Origin: Erigeron canadensis
Lineage: Eukaryota > Streptophyta > Magnoliopsida > Asterales > Asteraceae
Length of the DNA: 64,000 bases
NCBI RefSeq assembly: GCF_010389155.1
Contig: NC_057767.1
Location: forward strand, 28,429,295-28,493,294
Direction of reading: 5' to 3'
Shown: positions 12,089-24,429 of the stretch, piece by piece
How positions within the stretch are numbered: position 1 is the first letter of the stretch
How the letters are laid out: each line of letters starts with the position of its first letter
Notes under the pieces: generated by a model
The model's input: only the letters and a program-made list of their open reading frames with translations
The model's database searches: none
Told to the model about the DNA's origin: nothing
Translations under genes and position numbers: made by a program

Positions 12089-13613
12089 TTATTCATTTTC
12101 ATCTGTGCTAACAAATTGCCTGACAACTGCGAGCGGATCGGCTGGAGGCTCAAAGTCATGTGACGTGGTCGACCATAAATGGTCAACCAAATCCGCCGTT
12201 AGCATATTGTGGGTTTCATGATTTTTTACGGCACGTAGAATTTGGCTTCGAGCTTCCATTGGAGTTTGTTACCTCCAATAATTCGGAATGTATACTCGAT
12301 TCTTGGTCATTGTAGTCTTGGCATACGGCTTTGTCTTCGTTCTCCAGAATCATGCTATGTAAAATGATACAAGCATAACAAACATCCTAGTTAACTTCTT
12401 TGCCCAATATAGTGTCGGATGTTTAAGAACCTTCCATCGTTTTTTAAGCACACCGAAAACCCGCTTAATACCCTTCCGTGCCGCCTCTTGATTTTTCTTA
12501 AAATGCTTTCTCTTTTCATCAATCGGGTCAGAAAAAGTCTTGACAAATGTTGCATATTTCGTATAGATGTCATCGCCCAAATAGTAGCCCTTATCGTAAT
12601 AGTTTCCGTTTGCCTAAAATGGTGTTGCATTTAAAATTTGAGATTGTATAATTATATATTTATGATTAAACATTTATAATTAAACATTTATCTGTGGGTG
12701 CCAATCCATTTACAATTTCTTCAAGAATCGGCAATGATTCGAACACATTGATATCGTTGTGCGACCCGCAATTTCCAAAGTACGCATTCCAAATCCATCG
12801 ATCGTAGGTAGTAACAGCTTGGAGTATCAACAACGGTCTACTTACATGCCTGCTTGTGTGAGTACCTCCCCATGCCGTTGGACACATCTCCCACGACCAA
12901 TGCATAAATACTACCAATCATACCGGGAAAACCATGAACTTGTTCATGGACATCGTATATAGACTGCCAATCAGTTAGAGTTCGTCTCCGTAGGTATGTT
13001 GCTCCGTAAGTTTCCCGTATAGCTATATATGATAAAATGTTAAGTATATATACATACTTTAAATATTTAACTATACATAAGTGTGTATATATATATATAT
13101 GTACTTTAATATTTAACTATATATAAGTATTGTAAATATATAAATTCCAATACAAAATTGTAGGCATGCTTCCCTCGATATTCGCTCAGACATCTACAAA
13201 TACTCGTCAAGAAAATCACTATTCAAGTCGTATGCCAGTTGACAAATTACAGATATACACCTTTGTATCCCGGCGATACCTCTTCTCTCAGCACGGTCAT
13301 ATCTGGTCTGAAAATATGTGTACCTAGCCTTCAAATCACTGACAATCCGTTGAAATAAAGACTTTGTCATATGAAACCGTCTTCTGAAATGTCTCGCGTT
13401 GCATCTCGGTTCATCTGCAAAGTAGTCATGAATCAAACGCTCGTATGATTCAATACGATTGTGATCAACTGATACCACTCGATGAATCGTTGGTGCTGGT
13501 TGCTCAGCAGCACGCCGTCAAACTAGTTCAACGAATCTCAGAATCACACGCTCAACACGATCTTCGTAATTGGTCGACCTATTAGAATATTCAGATGATT
13601 CATCCAAATCCAT
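12089..13613 (-). pseudogene. PIF/Harbinger (ALP1-like) DDE transposase, decayed
   Basis: Read from a Met codon at 13613 (MDLDESSEYSNRS) to a stop at 12091-12089. Recognisable blocks in order are: N-terminal helix-turn-helix region with RRFHMTKSLFQRIV and YDRAERRGIAG (13478-13194), MSERISREA, YLRRRTLTDWQSIYDVHE (about 13010-12950), CPTAWGG and GSHNDINVFESLP (12917-12666), KGYYLGDDIYTKYATF and IKRVFGVLKKRW (12580-12370), and a C-terminal NMLTADLVDHLW (about 12200). Two introns are likely (about 13140-13028 and 12700-12620). Breaks include a TGA at 13520-13518, a TAG just after DEYL near 13194, frame shifts near 12920 and 12260, and a 5-base loss at the first catalytic Asp (SIDCMHW position). 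The second Asp (HNDINV) and the third-acid region (KNQEAARKG) remain. Nuclear transposition nuclease in origin; inactive now. Confidence 0.9.
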
Positions 13614-15523
13614 ACGGTGAATACTATAAGGGGATTTTATGTAATAGATATAAGAGAAGAAGATGTATATAGGTAGTGTTGTTATATATATATATATAGG
13701 GTAATTTAAAAAAAAACTAAAACCAATGCATTAACTGTCAAGATCTCACAAATAAACAAAAGCCGGGACGCGTTCGAAATCAAACTGGGCTAGCTTTTTA
13801 AGGGAGCGGAACTCCCCCCGGGGCCGAGGTGGGGCGTTCCTGACGAAAAAATGGTGAAGGAATGGGCTACTCCGTGTAGTACGTATAAAAGGAAAAGAAT
13901 ATAAGCATGGTACTCGTGGTATGCGGCGGCAATGGCGTCAATCTAGTTGTTTCGGTGAGGGGTGGTGATTACATAGACTATTGGTGTTGACTGGCATAAA
14001 TAGATATAAAGGTGATAGTGAAAATGAAGATAAGAACTTAGAGTGTAAATTATCAAGTTAAAGGTTTAAAGTTGTGAATTAATTCATTAAGGACAAATTA
14101 TTTGTTAATATCTAGTTATACTTTCTGTAAAGGGTGTTTATAAAGGGGAACTTCATACTTTTACATGTAATTATTGTGTAATACTTTTCAAAAATTAGAG
14201 GTGGAATAATTGTTATAAGGAAAATGATAATGACTTAAGGCTGTCACAAATACCATATTAAATGTTTAAAAACTTGTACATTATTTATTAAAAATCGCCC
14301 CTAAATTTTCTAACTATAAATTTTAATGCACCAAATTAGTTATTGTCATTAATAAAATTCTTATTACGAAGGAGTATAGAAATAGAGATAGTCTAATTTA
14401 CTAAAACTCATTTTGAAATAAAAGTTGCACTACGTGAGGTAAGCGAACTTACCCCTATTTATTTATAGAGTAGTTTAATTTGTCCCTTGAACAAGCTATC
14501 CAATCCACACACAAAAACGTCAAACGTGTATGTGGTTCTGGCAGGTTTTTAAGAAATATCTAATGTTATTTTGGTTACACAATTACATGTCTTTTACAAG
14601 TTGAGGAATTTGGAACATATGTTCTTTTTTTGGTGTGTATAATTGAATAAAAAACAACTTGAACCCAAAATGCTTTTCGTGAATAACAAATATTGGTTTA
14701 TGTTCTTGTTTGTATATAAATTGACTAGGTATGTGACACAAAACTAATGGACGATTGTACATATCTCTCTTTTGTCCTTGATGACTACTTCAAAGATTGC
14801 TTTTAGATTACGAGTTGCTTTTAAAATACCAATAAATTATTTATTGATTATGAATTTGAATACAGTGATCCAACCTATAATTTTTAATTCTAAAAAGCCC
14901 AAATAAAATAATAATCATCTCATGCATATAATCTGGAAAAAACTTATATCCTATGACCTACTAGCTAGTGAATATAATAATTCTACAGTTCATTTTCTGA
15001 TCATCTTTAATCTTTAGTCTTAATTCTTAATCTTTTCTTTTACAACCAAAAGGATAATAATAAGTAATTAATTAAATATATAAATGTCGGGTATGTATGA
15101 CATGTAGCTTACAAGAGTTTGTTTGAGTTTATATATTTGAAATAGCAAGTTTACAAGCTTTATTTAACACATATTAACTTTTAATAAGTTATATAAATTA
15201 ACTTGGGAATATGAAAATTTAAATTATCTAAATACCCACTTAAGTAATTTCATATCTTGAGTTATATATCATTTTATAGTTATAATATCAGCTACAAGTT
15301 ACAAAATGTTATATAGCATATTCCATGTGACAAAGATATAAGGAAAAGGAGATACAATAAAGTAATTACCATTACCAAGAAATAATTGGCATAGTAACTG
15401 AAATTTATTTGATGTGCTAACGTGTGGATCCAATCAGATTACTATCATTTTGTTTTTTATTTTATTTTAGACGTAAGAATTAAGCAACGTGAACTTTTCA
15501 GAGGGACTCAAATATATTTTCAT
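13614..15523. other. Intergenic, no gene recognised
   Basis: The first part (13620-13900) has a (TA)n run and a GC-rich patch around 13800-13840 that could be the other end of the Harbinger element. The remainder is AT-rich with stops in every frame. Confidence 0.4.
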
Positions 15524-15531
15524 GCAATATG

Positions 15532-15756
15532 TACACATAATAGTGGCGAAGCTATATGGTGGTCAATGATAGTCATGGTAACCTCACAATATTTATAAAA
15601 TTTGAGATTTCTAGTACTATTTCTATGTATTTATTAACTTTTAAAGTAATTGACAAACCCATAAAATATCAACTTAAAATCTCATGCTTTTAAATAAGCT
15701 TGATAGTAGTATTATGAAAATGGTTTGGTAACACCAAACTCAAAATCCGGCCACTG
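15532..15756. mobile_element. Non-autonomous hAT MITE (same family as 38885-39101)
   Basis: Carries the family ends TAGTGGCGAAGCTA (15541) and CCGGCCACTG (15749-15756), and shares CACAATATTTATAAAA with the copy at 38885-39101. GCAATATG occurs directly after the right end (15757-15764) and at 15524-15531, nine bases before the left core. This suggests an 8-bp hAT target duplication with nine extra bases at the left edge. Confidence 0.7.
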
Positions 15757-15944
15757 GCAATATGATGACTCGAATAGATTGGCCCAAGTTGTCATAGTCA
15801 CCTGGTTCCCATTCTCTTAATAAGTGTATATATTAGAATATCATTAACGTCGAGGCTAATGAACAAGCTTTTTCGGTTTTCTCTGACAACAAACATTAGA
15901 TATATATATTTGGTAAATGCAATAATAAACAAAAACTAATTTAG

Positions 15945-16030
15945 TTCAGCTGCACTTGGGCTCCACCTTTTATGTAAAGGGCGTGGGTTTGAGTCCCCTA
16001 CCACCACTCTCTAAATTTTTTCCAATCTTT
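15945..16030 (+). repeat. tRNA-derived SINE fragment
   Basis: CAGCTGCACTTGGGCTCCA resembles a degenerate box A, and GGGTTTGAGTCCCC (about 15985) is a good box B. The cloverleaf is not preserved. Probably a SINE head. Confidence 0.4.
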
Positions 16031-17109
16031 TTAAATATTACATTTTCAACCCTTTAAATTTTATATATATAACCTTGACCTTTTACATTTGATGATTTGG
16101 TGTATTAATTTATTTCATTTTCTTGAATTTTCTTTTTTTTTGCTTTCTGACATTTTTTACTTTACAAATTCATTACATTTTTTTCAAACCTTTTTGATTT
16201 ATTTGTTTTTTAACTATTGTTTTGTTTTCATAAATCCTTTTTTGCAATTAGACACATATTTCCACCATTAACCAACTTTCTTACATCTAAAAACTTCCTG
16301 GTAAGTACTACAACATGCTTCAAACACCGACTCCGCTCAACGGGCGGCATCAGAACTTTTTAGTTAACAATATAAATGGTTTTCATATAGCTTGAATTGT
16401 ATCAATTGATCTTGGATCAATCACTATGCACACCTGCAACACATATGGTTTCGGAGGATTCACGGTTGCGAACCTACCCTGCAGTACTCCACAATGGCCA
16501 GATATTTGTCTGAAGTCATCTTTATGGGATGAACAATGACTGGTGACAAGATGACACTCAAGGTCATAGGTGTTTTATCAAGATATCGCTTAAACTGAAT
16601 AGTCTTATGTAAATATTGTAACTTAAAGCTGACTAACCCAATGATGCATGTAAACCACATAAACAAGTTACATCATATGAATTGTGTCATAAAAATGAAT
16701 TTTTTTTCAAATACACTAGGCTCAAAAGAGAAAAATGTAAATATATTGTGAACCCAATGATGTTTGATACTGGATACGCCACTTTAAACCAATTGACATC
16801 GATAGTGGAAAATTTGATACCTACAAATAAAATGAGTCGAATAGGTCAAGTCTCTAAGTGTACCAAAATTGCTTATAATCTTTTTGTTTTAGCAAAATTG
16901 CTTGTAATCTTTTGCTATTATATAATTTGCTCTACTCAATACAATAATTTGGCAAAACTAAGAAGATAAAGTTTGTGGAGATCTTAAGCCCGAACTTCGG
17001 GTTCGTTTTTTTTTAATCATTAAGTGCTGAATTTATTAAGTGGCTGAATGTATAAATAATGGCTGAATATATTAAGTAAAAAATAAGTAATTGACGGGTT
17101 TTTTGTTTA
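16031..17109. other. Intergenic, no gene recognised
   Basis: Two modest open frames (minus 16666-16460 and plus 16682-16969) look less AT-rich than their surroundings, but I recognise no domain or splice partner. A perfect-looking hairpin, GCCCGAACTTCGGGTTC (about 16988), precedes a run of T. Nothing firm. Confidence 0.35.
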
Positions 17110-17567
17110 TCTATACTATATTTTAAAGCAAAAAACCCATGTCTAAATTTAAGTTTCAACATTTACTTACCCAAAATGTCCCTTATATATATATATATAT
17201 ATATATATTTTATATTTACCTAAAATAAATATACTACCATTTCTCTCTCCTTAAATATCAACCAATATTTTTTTTTTCTCTCATCTATAAATCGTTTATT
17301 CCTCCAATTCATTCAAAATCTTTTATCTCAGAAACCGTACATCGATAAATCATAATAATTATATGGGTGTTCTTAAAATTTCATGTTTTTTCATTAGAGA
17401 TGTCATTCGATATACTTTCGACGGATTTTTAAATCTAAGGGTAGAACTCGTACGGCTATGACATTTGACTATCACACCCTATGACCTATCACACTCTATG
17501 ATCTGTCACTTCCTATGACCTATCACCCCACCATCTCACCGCCACAATGTGCAGATACTTCCTCTAG
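17110..17567 (+). mobile_element. Helitron family A, copy 1
   Basis: Starts TCTATACTATATTTTAAAGC and ends CCTCTAG followed by T, with a weakened CCGC...GTGC hairpin at 17540-17553. The body (TCAAAATCTTTTATCTCA, ATATGGGTGTTCTTAAAATT, GAGATGTCATTCGATATAC, then several CTATGACCTATCAC words) is shared with copies at 17767-18159 and 63453-63882. It contains a (TA)n run. No coding capacity. Confidence 0.8.
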
Positions 17568-17766
17568 TTAAGTACAAAGAAAAAACATAAAATTTAACTT
17601 AATACATCAAGTTCTTAATAATTAAGTCTATTTAATTCCAATCCTAAAATAACACACTTAGAGCTTATCACTTTAAGCCCAAACTTCACTAGGCCCACGA
17701 TTTACTTTTTGAAGAAATCCATGCAAGTCCTTTAAACATTTATTTTTTCAGTTACCTTTGAAATAA

Positions 17767-18159
17767 TCTATACTTATGTTATAAAGCAAATTCATTTTTC
17801 AACTTTCGGAACATTTAATTTCAACAATAATGAATGATATACCATACATCAATGCATACAACTTTCTCTCTCCTCCATAAATCAATTTATTTCTTTAATT
17901 CTTTCAAAATCTTTTATCTCAATAACCGTACATCGATAAATTATAAAAATTATATGGGTGTTCTTAAAATTTCATGCTCTTTCATTAGAGATGTCATTCG
18001 ATATACTTTCAACGAATTTTTAAATCCAAGGACGGAGCTTGTACGGCTAAGGCATTTGACTATGACACTCTATGACATATCACTTCTTATGACCTATCAC
18101 ACTATATGACCTATCACCCTCATCATTTTACCGCCACAACGCGCGGGTACTTGCTTTCG
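17767..18159 (+). mobile_element. Helitron family A, copy 2
   Basis: Starts TCTATACTTATGTTATAAAG. The 3' hairpin CCGC-CACAACGC-GCGG (18131-18146) is the best preserved of the three copies, but the terminal CTRR has decayed (CTTTCG). It has the same orientation as copy 1 and lies only 200 bases away. The plus-strand open frame across it (17834-18109) is not a gene. Confidence 0.75.
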
Positions 18160-18840
18160 TTTTAAGAAACAACTAGTTAAATTTTTTGTTGAGTGTCAAG
18201 AACCACCACATTTTATTACTGACCTCAAAAACTATGCAACATAAAAGCAAGGTTAAAGCTCCCTGTTTTACGATTTACCATCTTTCAGGTTAAGGATGTT
18301 AGAGACTGATAACGGGTACACAAAAAAGTAAAAAGTAAAAATAAAAAGGAAAAAAAGACATCTTTTACCATTATTCTCTTAAAAGATAACTTCTGGGGAA
18401 GAGTCGATGTCGAAATTGCCCGAATAAGCGATCAAGTGCTGTATAGCTTCGTAGTATAAAGCTCTGGTCTGAGACCGGAAGTATACTCGCTTTGATCTAT
18501 AATCTCTAATCTCAATCATTTCATGCATATAAGCCTCAACTACCCAAAACCAGTGGAACCCAGTACAGGAACAAGCCTCAACTACCGAAAACCAGCTTAA
18601 AACTGGAAGAAAACAGATTAGATGAAACTGTAATATACATTTCTCATTTATTTCCATTAACAATTATATAATGATATATATCTAAATGATACAAACACAT
18701 CATTAGATCACATGATATTCATTTAAGTGATACACAACTAGATACAGCATCTTCTAAGGCTTTAATATCATACCTATTGAAAATACCTTTCTATATTTTA
18801 ACTAGATCATCATTCATCAGAATGAGGTTTACGATGAATC
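18160..18840. other. Downstream flank and likely 3' UTR of the DUF3527 gene
   Basis: Follows the stop codon of the minus-strand gene. A 94-codon minus frame (18663-18379) lies here; it has no known motif and no reason to be spliced in, since the upstream exon already ends with the family's usual terminus. Confidence 0.45.
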
Positions 18841-21445
18841 CTAAACCCTTCCAACAGGGGAAACAGGTGGAAGTGAAACGTATGCCACTGGAGACTCATC
18901 ACCATCTACTACTTTGGCAACGTACGTTCTCAGTTCTGTATGCTGAGACGATTGTCTGCATTCAATGACTGATATACAGATCGAGAATGCATGTAATAGC
19001 GTTAGCGATGTATTGTATTCAACCGAGTATATTTCGTCCTTCAATGGAGAAAGACTAAAGAAGGGTCTCTCGTTTACGACATCTCCCTGTGGTCAAAAGT
19101 AGAAAAGGAAATCAGAGGAAGTAATAGGAATCTACATATTAGCATATAAAGCCTTAAAGGCGAAAACTTCAACTCATTAACTTATATATGGGCTAATTCG
19201 GGTTATGGTTTGTCTCCAAAGGGTCAAACAGGAAGAAATAAAAGTTTGCTAATAAGGAAGGAGGTCATATATGGGTTCAACAGGTCGAAAGTTGTGCAAA
19301 GCATATTTCTAATTTATAAACCTCCTAATTCAATATATTAGAGTACTAGATTATTATGAAATAATACAAATTTGAGACCCAAAATATTTACTCTAAAAAA
19401 GTTAATTTGGACCCGGTTCGACCAGGACAAAACTTAACTATTTTGACCCATACCCAAACCCAACATGTCCACATTCCCACTTGCCACCTCTAATTCCCAC
19501 AAACATTGAAAGTCAACACGTTGTGAACTAAATCATATTATTGAAAACAGTAATAAGCTTTTAGCCTGTAATTGGTTAAATAAACAACAAACACAAGAAA
19601 AGGACAAAGAGCTTGATGGGATGGAGTGATGGACACAATAGATAGATCAGGCATAAAACATACCTGAAAGAAAAGCTCAAAATTTTCAGGTGATCTTGAT
19701 CTTCTATCAAATTCCGCCTTGTTAGCAAGGATTCTTAATCTGCAGCCAACATCCCAACCACCACAGTCACAAACCCCGCCAGATCTCCAACGTTCAATTA
19801 GTGGTGAAGGTTCTCCTTTTCTTGGTACACTATGACCACCAGGAAGAATAACAGTCGTACTAAAACAATCTTGATTCTCTTCCTCCTCCCCCTTCCTAAG
19901 AAACTGGACAACAATGGCTGCCAGCTCATTTTCCAGCTCAGCATCCACGATTTCAGGGTCCGTTTGACCCGGGTCCATAGAAGACAAGACAAACTCCCTA
20001 CTTGTAGAGTTAGAACTTGATCTATTTGAAACCGTCATTTGGGCTACTACATTAGGTAGATACCCATGATTATCACCTTTTCGGCCATGAGACAACCAAC
20101 CACCCTTCTTTTTCCTCACTTCCTGGATGGTGAAAAATGTATAAAGCCAGCTGTTGGTGTCATCTTTCCCACTCAATGATCTTACTGTGGCTGCAAGTAT
20201 GTCATTGTTGTTATCTACTGCAAATGTAAACAAAGGACGGCCATTTCTAACAGCCATTTGAAAAAGAGCTTGCTTTGTTGATGACTTGTTTTGACATGAA
20301 TTATCAACTCTGACTTCCTTGCAACTTCCTAAGTCCATCTTCACTTTTGCTTTGATTTTTGAATCTTCACGGGACGTCTCAAGGTAAGTTGCCTTTGATG
20401 AGAAGAGTGGGTCCAATAACCTCTTTAGAGGGCTCAAGTTAGTCCTTTGTGAGACAGAAGAATCATACTTTGTTGAGTTTTGAGAAACCAGAGGCGATTC
20501 AATTGCTTTTTTAGTAGAGTTATGAGACACAGACTTTGAACTCGTGCTAAAACTAAAGCGGTGTTTGCTAGCTGTAATGCCACCTTTTTTGAAGTCTGAA
20601 TTCGTTGAAGATATATTAAGCTCTTTCTCTTCCGGGGTCTCAATTTGACATGGAGTGTTAGAAATTCTTTCAAGATTTGCAACATTCTTTGAGTTTTTTC
20701 TGCTGACAACTTTATATTCAGATAGAAACGATACTGGTATGTCGTTTTTCAGATCTGAATGAAAGTCTTCACGCTTTTCATCATTGAGGAGTAGAGCTTT
20801 GTGCCTTTCGAAGAGTGTACCATCATAGATTCCATATGACGGATCTTGAAAATTCCCATGTTTATTTATCAACTCGTCTTCGATTTTCATCTTCCCCTTT
20901 GAAGAAGATGATAACGTTGCTGACTCAATACTTTTTGTATCATCAGATGATTTAGATTCACGAGAACCTTGAGGACAAGTATCATTCTCTTTAACAAATT
21001 TTGACTTATGTCTTGACCGCGTGGTAGTTTTCTTCTGGCTAGAGAGATTAACCGGTGAATCTTTACTGGAGATATCTTTAGGAGATATGTTTAAATGAGA
21101 CTGTAGAGTAACATGATGAGATTTTATAGGGTCATGAGATGATTTTTGACCTCTGCTAGAACGGTGAGATGATAAATCAGTAGAAGATAATAATGACGAA
21201 TTGCTAGTAGATGGGGAAAATATGTCGTTTTTGCCAGCACCCAGTTTTTGATGATAATATTGCCATTGTTCTAAACGCCCCCAATCCATTACACCAAAAC
21301 TCAAAGCTCTATCTTGAACCGGCTTTCCCCTTTCTAAATAACTTGGCAAATTCGACATATATCTAACAATCTCTTCCTTCTCTGCTTGTTTGCTTCCAAC
21401 ACTTGGTTTTCGGCTGTGGTTTGAAGATGATGATGATGATGCCAT
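18841..21445 (-). CDS. DUF3527-domain protein (2 coding exons, 675 aa)
   Basis: Coding exons are complement 21445-19664 (594 codons) and 19086-18841 (81 codons plus stop). The intron 19663-19087 has donor CAG|GTATG and acceptor CCACAG|GG, phase 0. Start is the first ATG, before a Ser run. The N-terminal block (about residues 24-63) contains RYMSNLPSYLERG and GVMDWGRLEQWQY. A Ser/Lys-rich, probably disordered region follows, then SPLKRLLDPLF (338-348) and the DUF3527 domain from about 390 to the end, with LFQMAVRNGRPLFTFAVDN, a Cys-containing GGVCDCGGWDVGCRL (556-570) and the end PPVSPVGRV. That terminus is typical of the family and supports the splice. DUF3527 proteins are plant-specific and of unknown biochemical function. 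The gene appears intact, the only large one in the left 46 kb. Reading straight through the intron would add an artificial 41-residue tail. Confidence 0.93.
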
Positions 21446-23429
21446 ATCTAGTAGATTTTTACAACATCAGGATAAAGAAGATAGCAGTTTTATGCTTCAA
21501 ATTTGCTCCTACCTCGTTGATTTCATGTTTAAGCCAATCTATGACCTCCAAATTATACAATGAGCATGAGCACCGTGATATGCACTGTAAATTGCAAATC
21601 ATCAAACAATTAGATCAAAAACACTGATAGAATATATACATTTCCTCCAAAACTTCAAACAATCGTACTTTGAGGGTTAAACTATCTCCAAAGATGCCTA
21701 TATTCAATATTCGACAACCACAATCAAATCAAGCATGTCATCTGTTATCTATTAGCAATCTCCTAGATTATAAAGCTAATCATATAGCTTCTTGCCAGAA
21801 AATCCATATGCCTTGGTCATGGTTAAGTTCGTAAGAGAATGTTCCTACAAAGTGCCAACTAAGCCTTTCTGTAAATGAGAAAATTAAAGAAATACAAAAT
21901 AGACACTCGAGAATATTTGATAGAATGGATGTGTACAAATATCATCACAATGGCTCCTAACAATATTCCAAAAACAAACCATCAATTTAAAAAACTTTTC
22001 AAAATCAGAAAAGTGACAAAATTTAGATGTTAATATCCAAACATTAATGTTAAAACACATTTTTGACTGTACAATTATTGGTTTCTTGTTATATACAAAT
22101 TTAGTACTACAACTTTACAAGTGTACAACTAAGGTAGGTTCACCAAACTAGCCCATCAGCCATTAGGTGTTCTTGAATCACAAACTTGTATGCCTGGTGA
22201 ATATAGACAACTTGTAACATATTGAAAATGACAAGGAGAAGCTGAAAGAAGAACTGTGTGGTCCTTATAAATCATTAATACTAGTTGCAAAAAAAAGGTA
22301 ATAGAATGGTTAAGTATCACAAGAAATCTATAAACAATATTCCCTCACCAAGATAATGAATAATAGCAACACTGATTATGACATTTGAAGAAAAATAATA
22401 GAAATTAAAGTGGAAAAAGTGAAAAAGGTCATTAAGCCACATTGTCTCATTATTATCATTCTTTTAGTATATTGTGTTTAAATGATACTTATCTTTTTTG
22501 CCTACCCTGTTTTCAAAGTAATAAATCATTGACAGAATTACAGTATTAGTGTATTACACTACACCCCTTTTATAACTGGTATTTCTTACTAACTAATCAT
22601 GGAATTGGGTAGTATTGATTTTGATATAATTCTTATTCTTACTGACTAAAGGGATTAAAGGGCGTTTCGGATTACGTAAAAATAAGTGCTTATTGCTTGA
22701 ACTTCTGTAACGGGGTGTTTTTTGTTTTTTACAGATTGAGCTGGATATTTTGACCTCTAAACATCAAATTGCATATCTTGAAAGCTAAAAAAATGTATTT
22801 TTTAGTATTTGGGATATCACTGCATTTTGGCTTATTTTAGAACCAAAAAAGGCTTATTTTTAAGTATCAAGATTTTCTGCTTACTTTGAATGCAATAAAC
22901 ATTTACAAATTTCTAATAATGTCACTCAACTATACAACAAAAAAATATACTCTATCTTGCCATATTCATATTCAAAAGTATATACTTTTGGATTAGATGT
23001 CTTCATTAATTAAACACAAAAACGGTGTAATATATATATATATATATATATTTTAAAAAGTCGACCACTTCTACTTATTTCCACTATTTAAACTAAATAA
23101 CACTAAATAATAAATAATCTCTTTATCTAATCTTTCATTTATTTATTTATTTATTTAGTTTTTTCATAGCAAAACCAATAACTTCAAGAATGCCACACAC
23201 ACATAAACAAAAAAATTAATTAAAAATTAAATATTAACAAAAGGTCATTTCTTTCATCAAATAAATGCATAAAATTTAATGGGTTTGTCAAAAATTAGAA
23301 ATTATGTCGGTGGGTATATATATATAAACTAATAAAGAAAATAAACTAATAAAGATTGTAACATAAAGCAAAGTAATTTAAGTAAAAACTTTGTAAATAA
23401 ATAAATAAAAGAAAAAAGATTGGACCTTT
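21446..23429 (-). other. Probable 5' UTR intron of the DUF3527 gene, with a MITE-like insert
   Basis: No coding sequence is found between the start codon and the CT-rich leader at about 23430-23560. AG acceptors just upstream of the ATG (CTACTAG|ATATGG) would allow a ~2 kb leader intron; this is inference. A MITE-like stretch lies at about 22660-22870 (GGGCGTTTCGGATTACG start, AATAAGTGCTTATT words). A (TA)n run is at 23030-23050. Confidence 0.35.
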
Positions 23430-23560
23430 ATGATAGAAATGGTGTTCTTCTTTGTTGCCCAGAAATTGAAAGAGAATGAATTGAATTGGGTGTGACTTTG
23501 AGTGAGAGAAAGAGAAAGAGGGGAGGTATTCGCGGGTGGTGATGACATAATAAGGTGGTG
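23430..23560 (-). promoter_or_regulatory. Candidate 5' UTR exon and promoter of the DUF3527 gene
   Basis: On the minus strand this is a CT-rich leader (CCCCTCTTTCTCTTTCTCTC) that ends CATAAAG|GTCCAAT, a possible splice donor. A TATA-like TTTTTATATCTATATTTG lies just upstream (about 23570-23590). The composition is typical of plant 5' leaders. Linkage to the DUF3527 gene 2 kb downstream is inferred. Confidence 0.4.
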
Positions 23561-23843
23561 GTGGGGGCAAATATAGATATAAAAATGTATATGTATATTG
23601 TTTTTTTTTTATTTTTACATAATGATGAAGCCTGCAGGTGGGGGCATATGACAGTACATGTGGATTTGAGCCTCAAGACTTCTCTCTAAATCAAATCTTT
23701 GTTTAAAAGTTTGGGTTTAGAGTTAAAAGAGAGTTTGTACGAAGGTTTAAAAGTCGGAGAATGATAACCTAAGATCATTTTTAATCCGATATACTAAAAT
23801 TCTGTTTCGATGTCACTTGATCAATCTAATACATCCAATATAA

Positions 23844-24330
23844 GGCTGACAATTTTGACACAAAACTTGTTAACACGACACGAAACAACCTGTTCTTAAC
23901 AGGTTTCGTGTCTTAACAGGTCCGTACCTGTTAAGACCTGTTAAGATTCTTGTCTTAATAGATCCGGACCTGTTAGGACATGTTAAGATTATACATATAT
24001 ATAAAATACCAAGAATTAATATTATGATTTGATATATGATTTTTATAAGGTAAGATGTTTATGAACTTTTGTAATGTAAGGATTATTGTCGCTATATAAT
24101 AGTTGAATTTGTAAGAATTTTTGTATCCTTAAGGTTTTTTTTTCAATATTAGTCAAAAATTCTATAATATTAATGTTAACGGGTTCCTTAACAGGTCTTA
24201 ACAGGTGCACCTGTTAATTTTCGTGTCGTGTTTGAAAAAAATGACATGATTAGTTAGCAGTTCGTGTTTAACCTTAACAGGTTCGTGTCTTAACAGATTT
24301 CGTGTGACCTGTTATGCCAGCATTAATCTA
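23844..24330. repeat. Palindrome-rich element with TTAACAGGT words
   Basis: About ten copies of TTAACAGGT or its complement occur in two clusters (23887-23980 and 24181-24315), along with TTTCGTGTC/GACACGAAA. Several are arranged as palindromes: AACCTGTTcttAACAGGTT (23890-23908) and the perfect 20-mer TTAACAGGTGCACCTGTTAA (24198-24217). The outer ends (GCTGACA left, TGCCAGC right) look like short inverted repeats. The type resembles dispersed plant elements beginning GGCTGGCA...; class unproven. Confidence 0.6.
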
Positions 24331-24429
24331 ATATATTAAAAGTCATAGTGTATAATTAATTATTATTATTTAACTGTTTAATGACACATTGATACATCAA
24401 AATTAAAAAAGATCATGTTTTTTATTTTA

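Noticed and set aside
15984..15998. Box B-like GGGTTTGAGTCCC as a tRNA gene
   Set aside because: No complete cloverleaf or matching acceptor stem; better explained as a SINE.
16460..16969. Opposite-strand frames of 68 and 95 codons
   Set aside because: No recognisable domain and no supporting splice or promoter signals.
18379..18663. 94-codon minus frame downstream of the DUF3527 gene as an extra exon
   Set aside because: The gene already ends with the family's typical PPVSPVGRV terminus and a stop at 18841.
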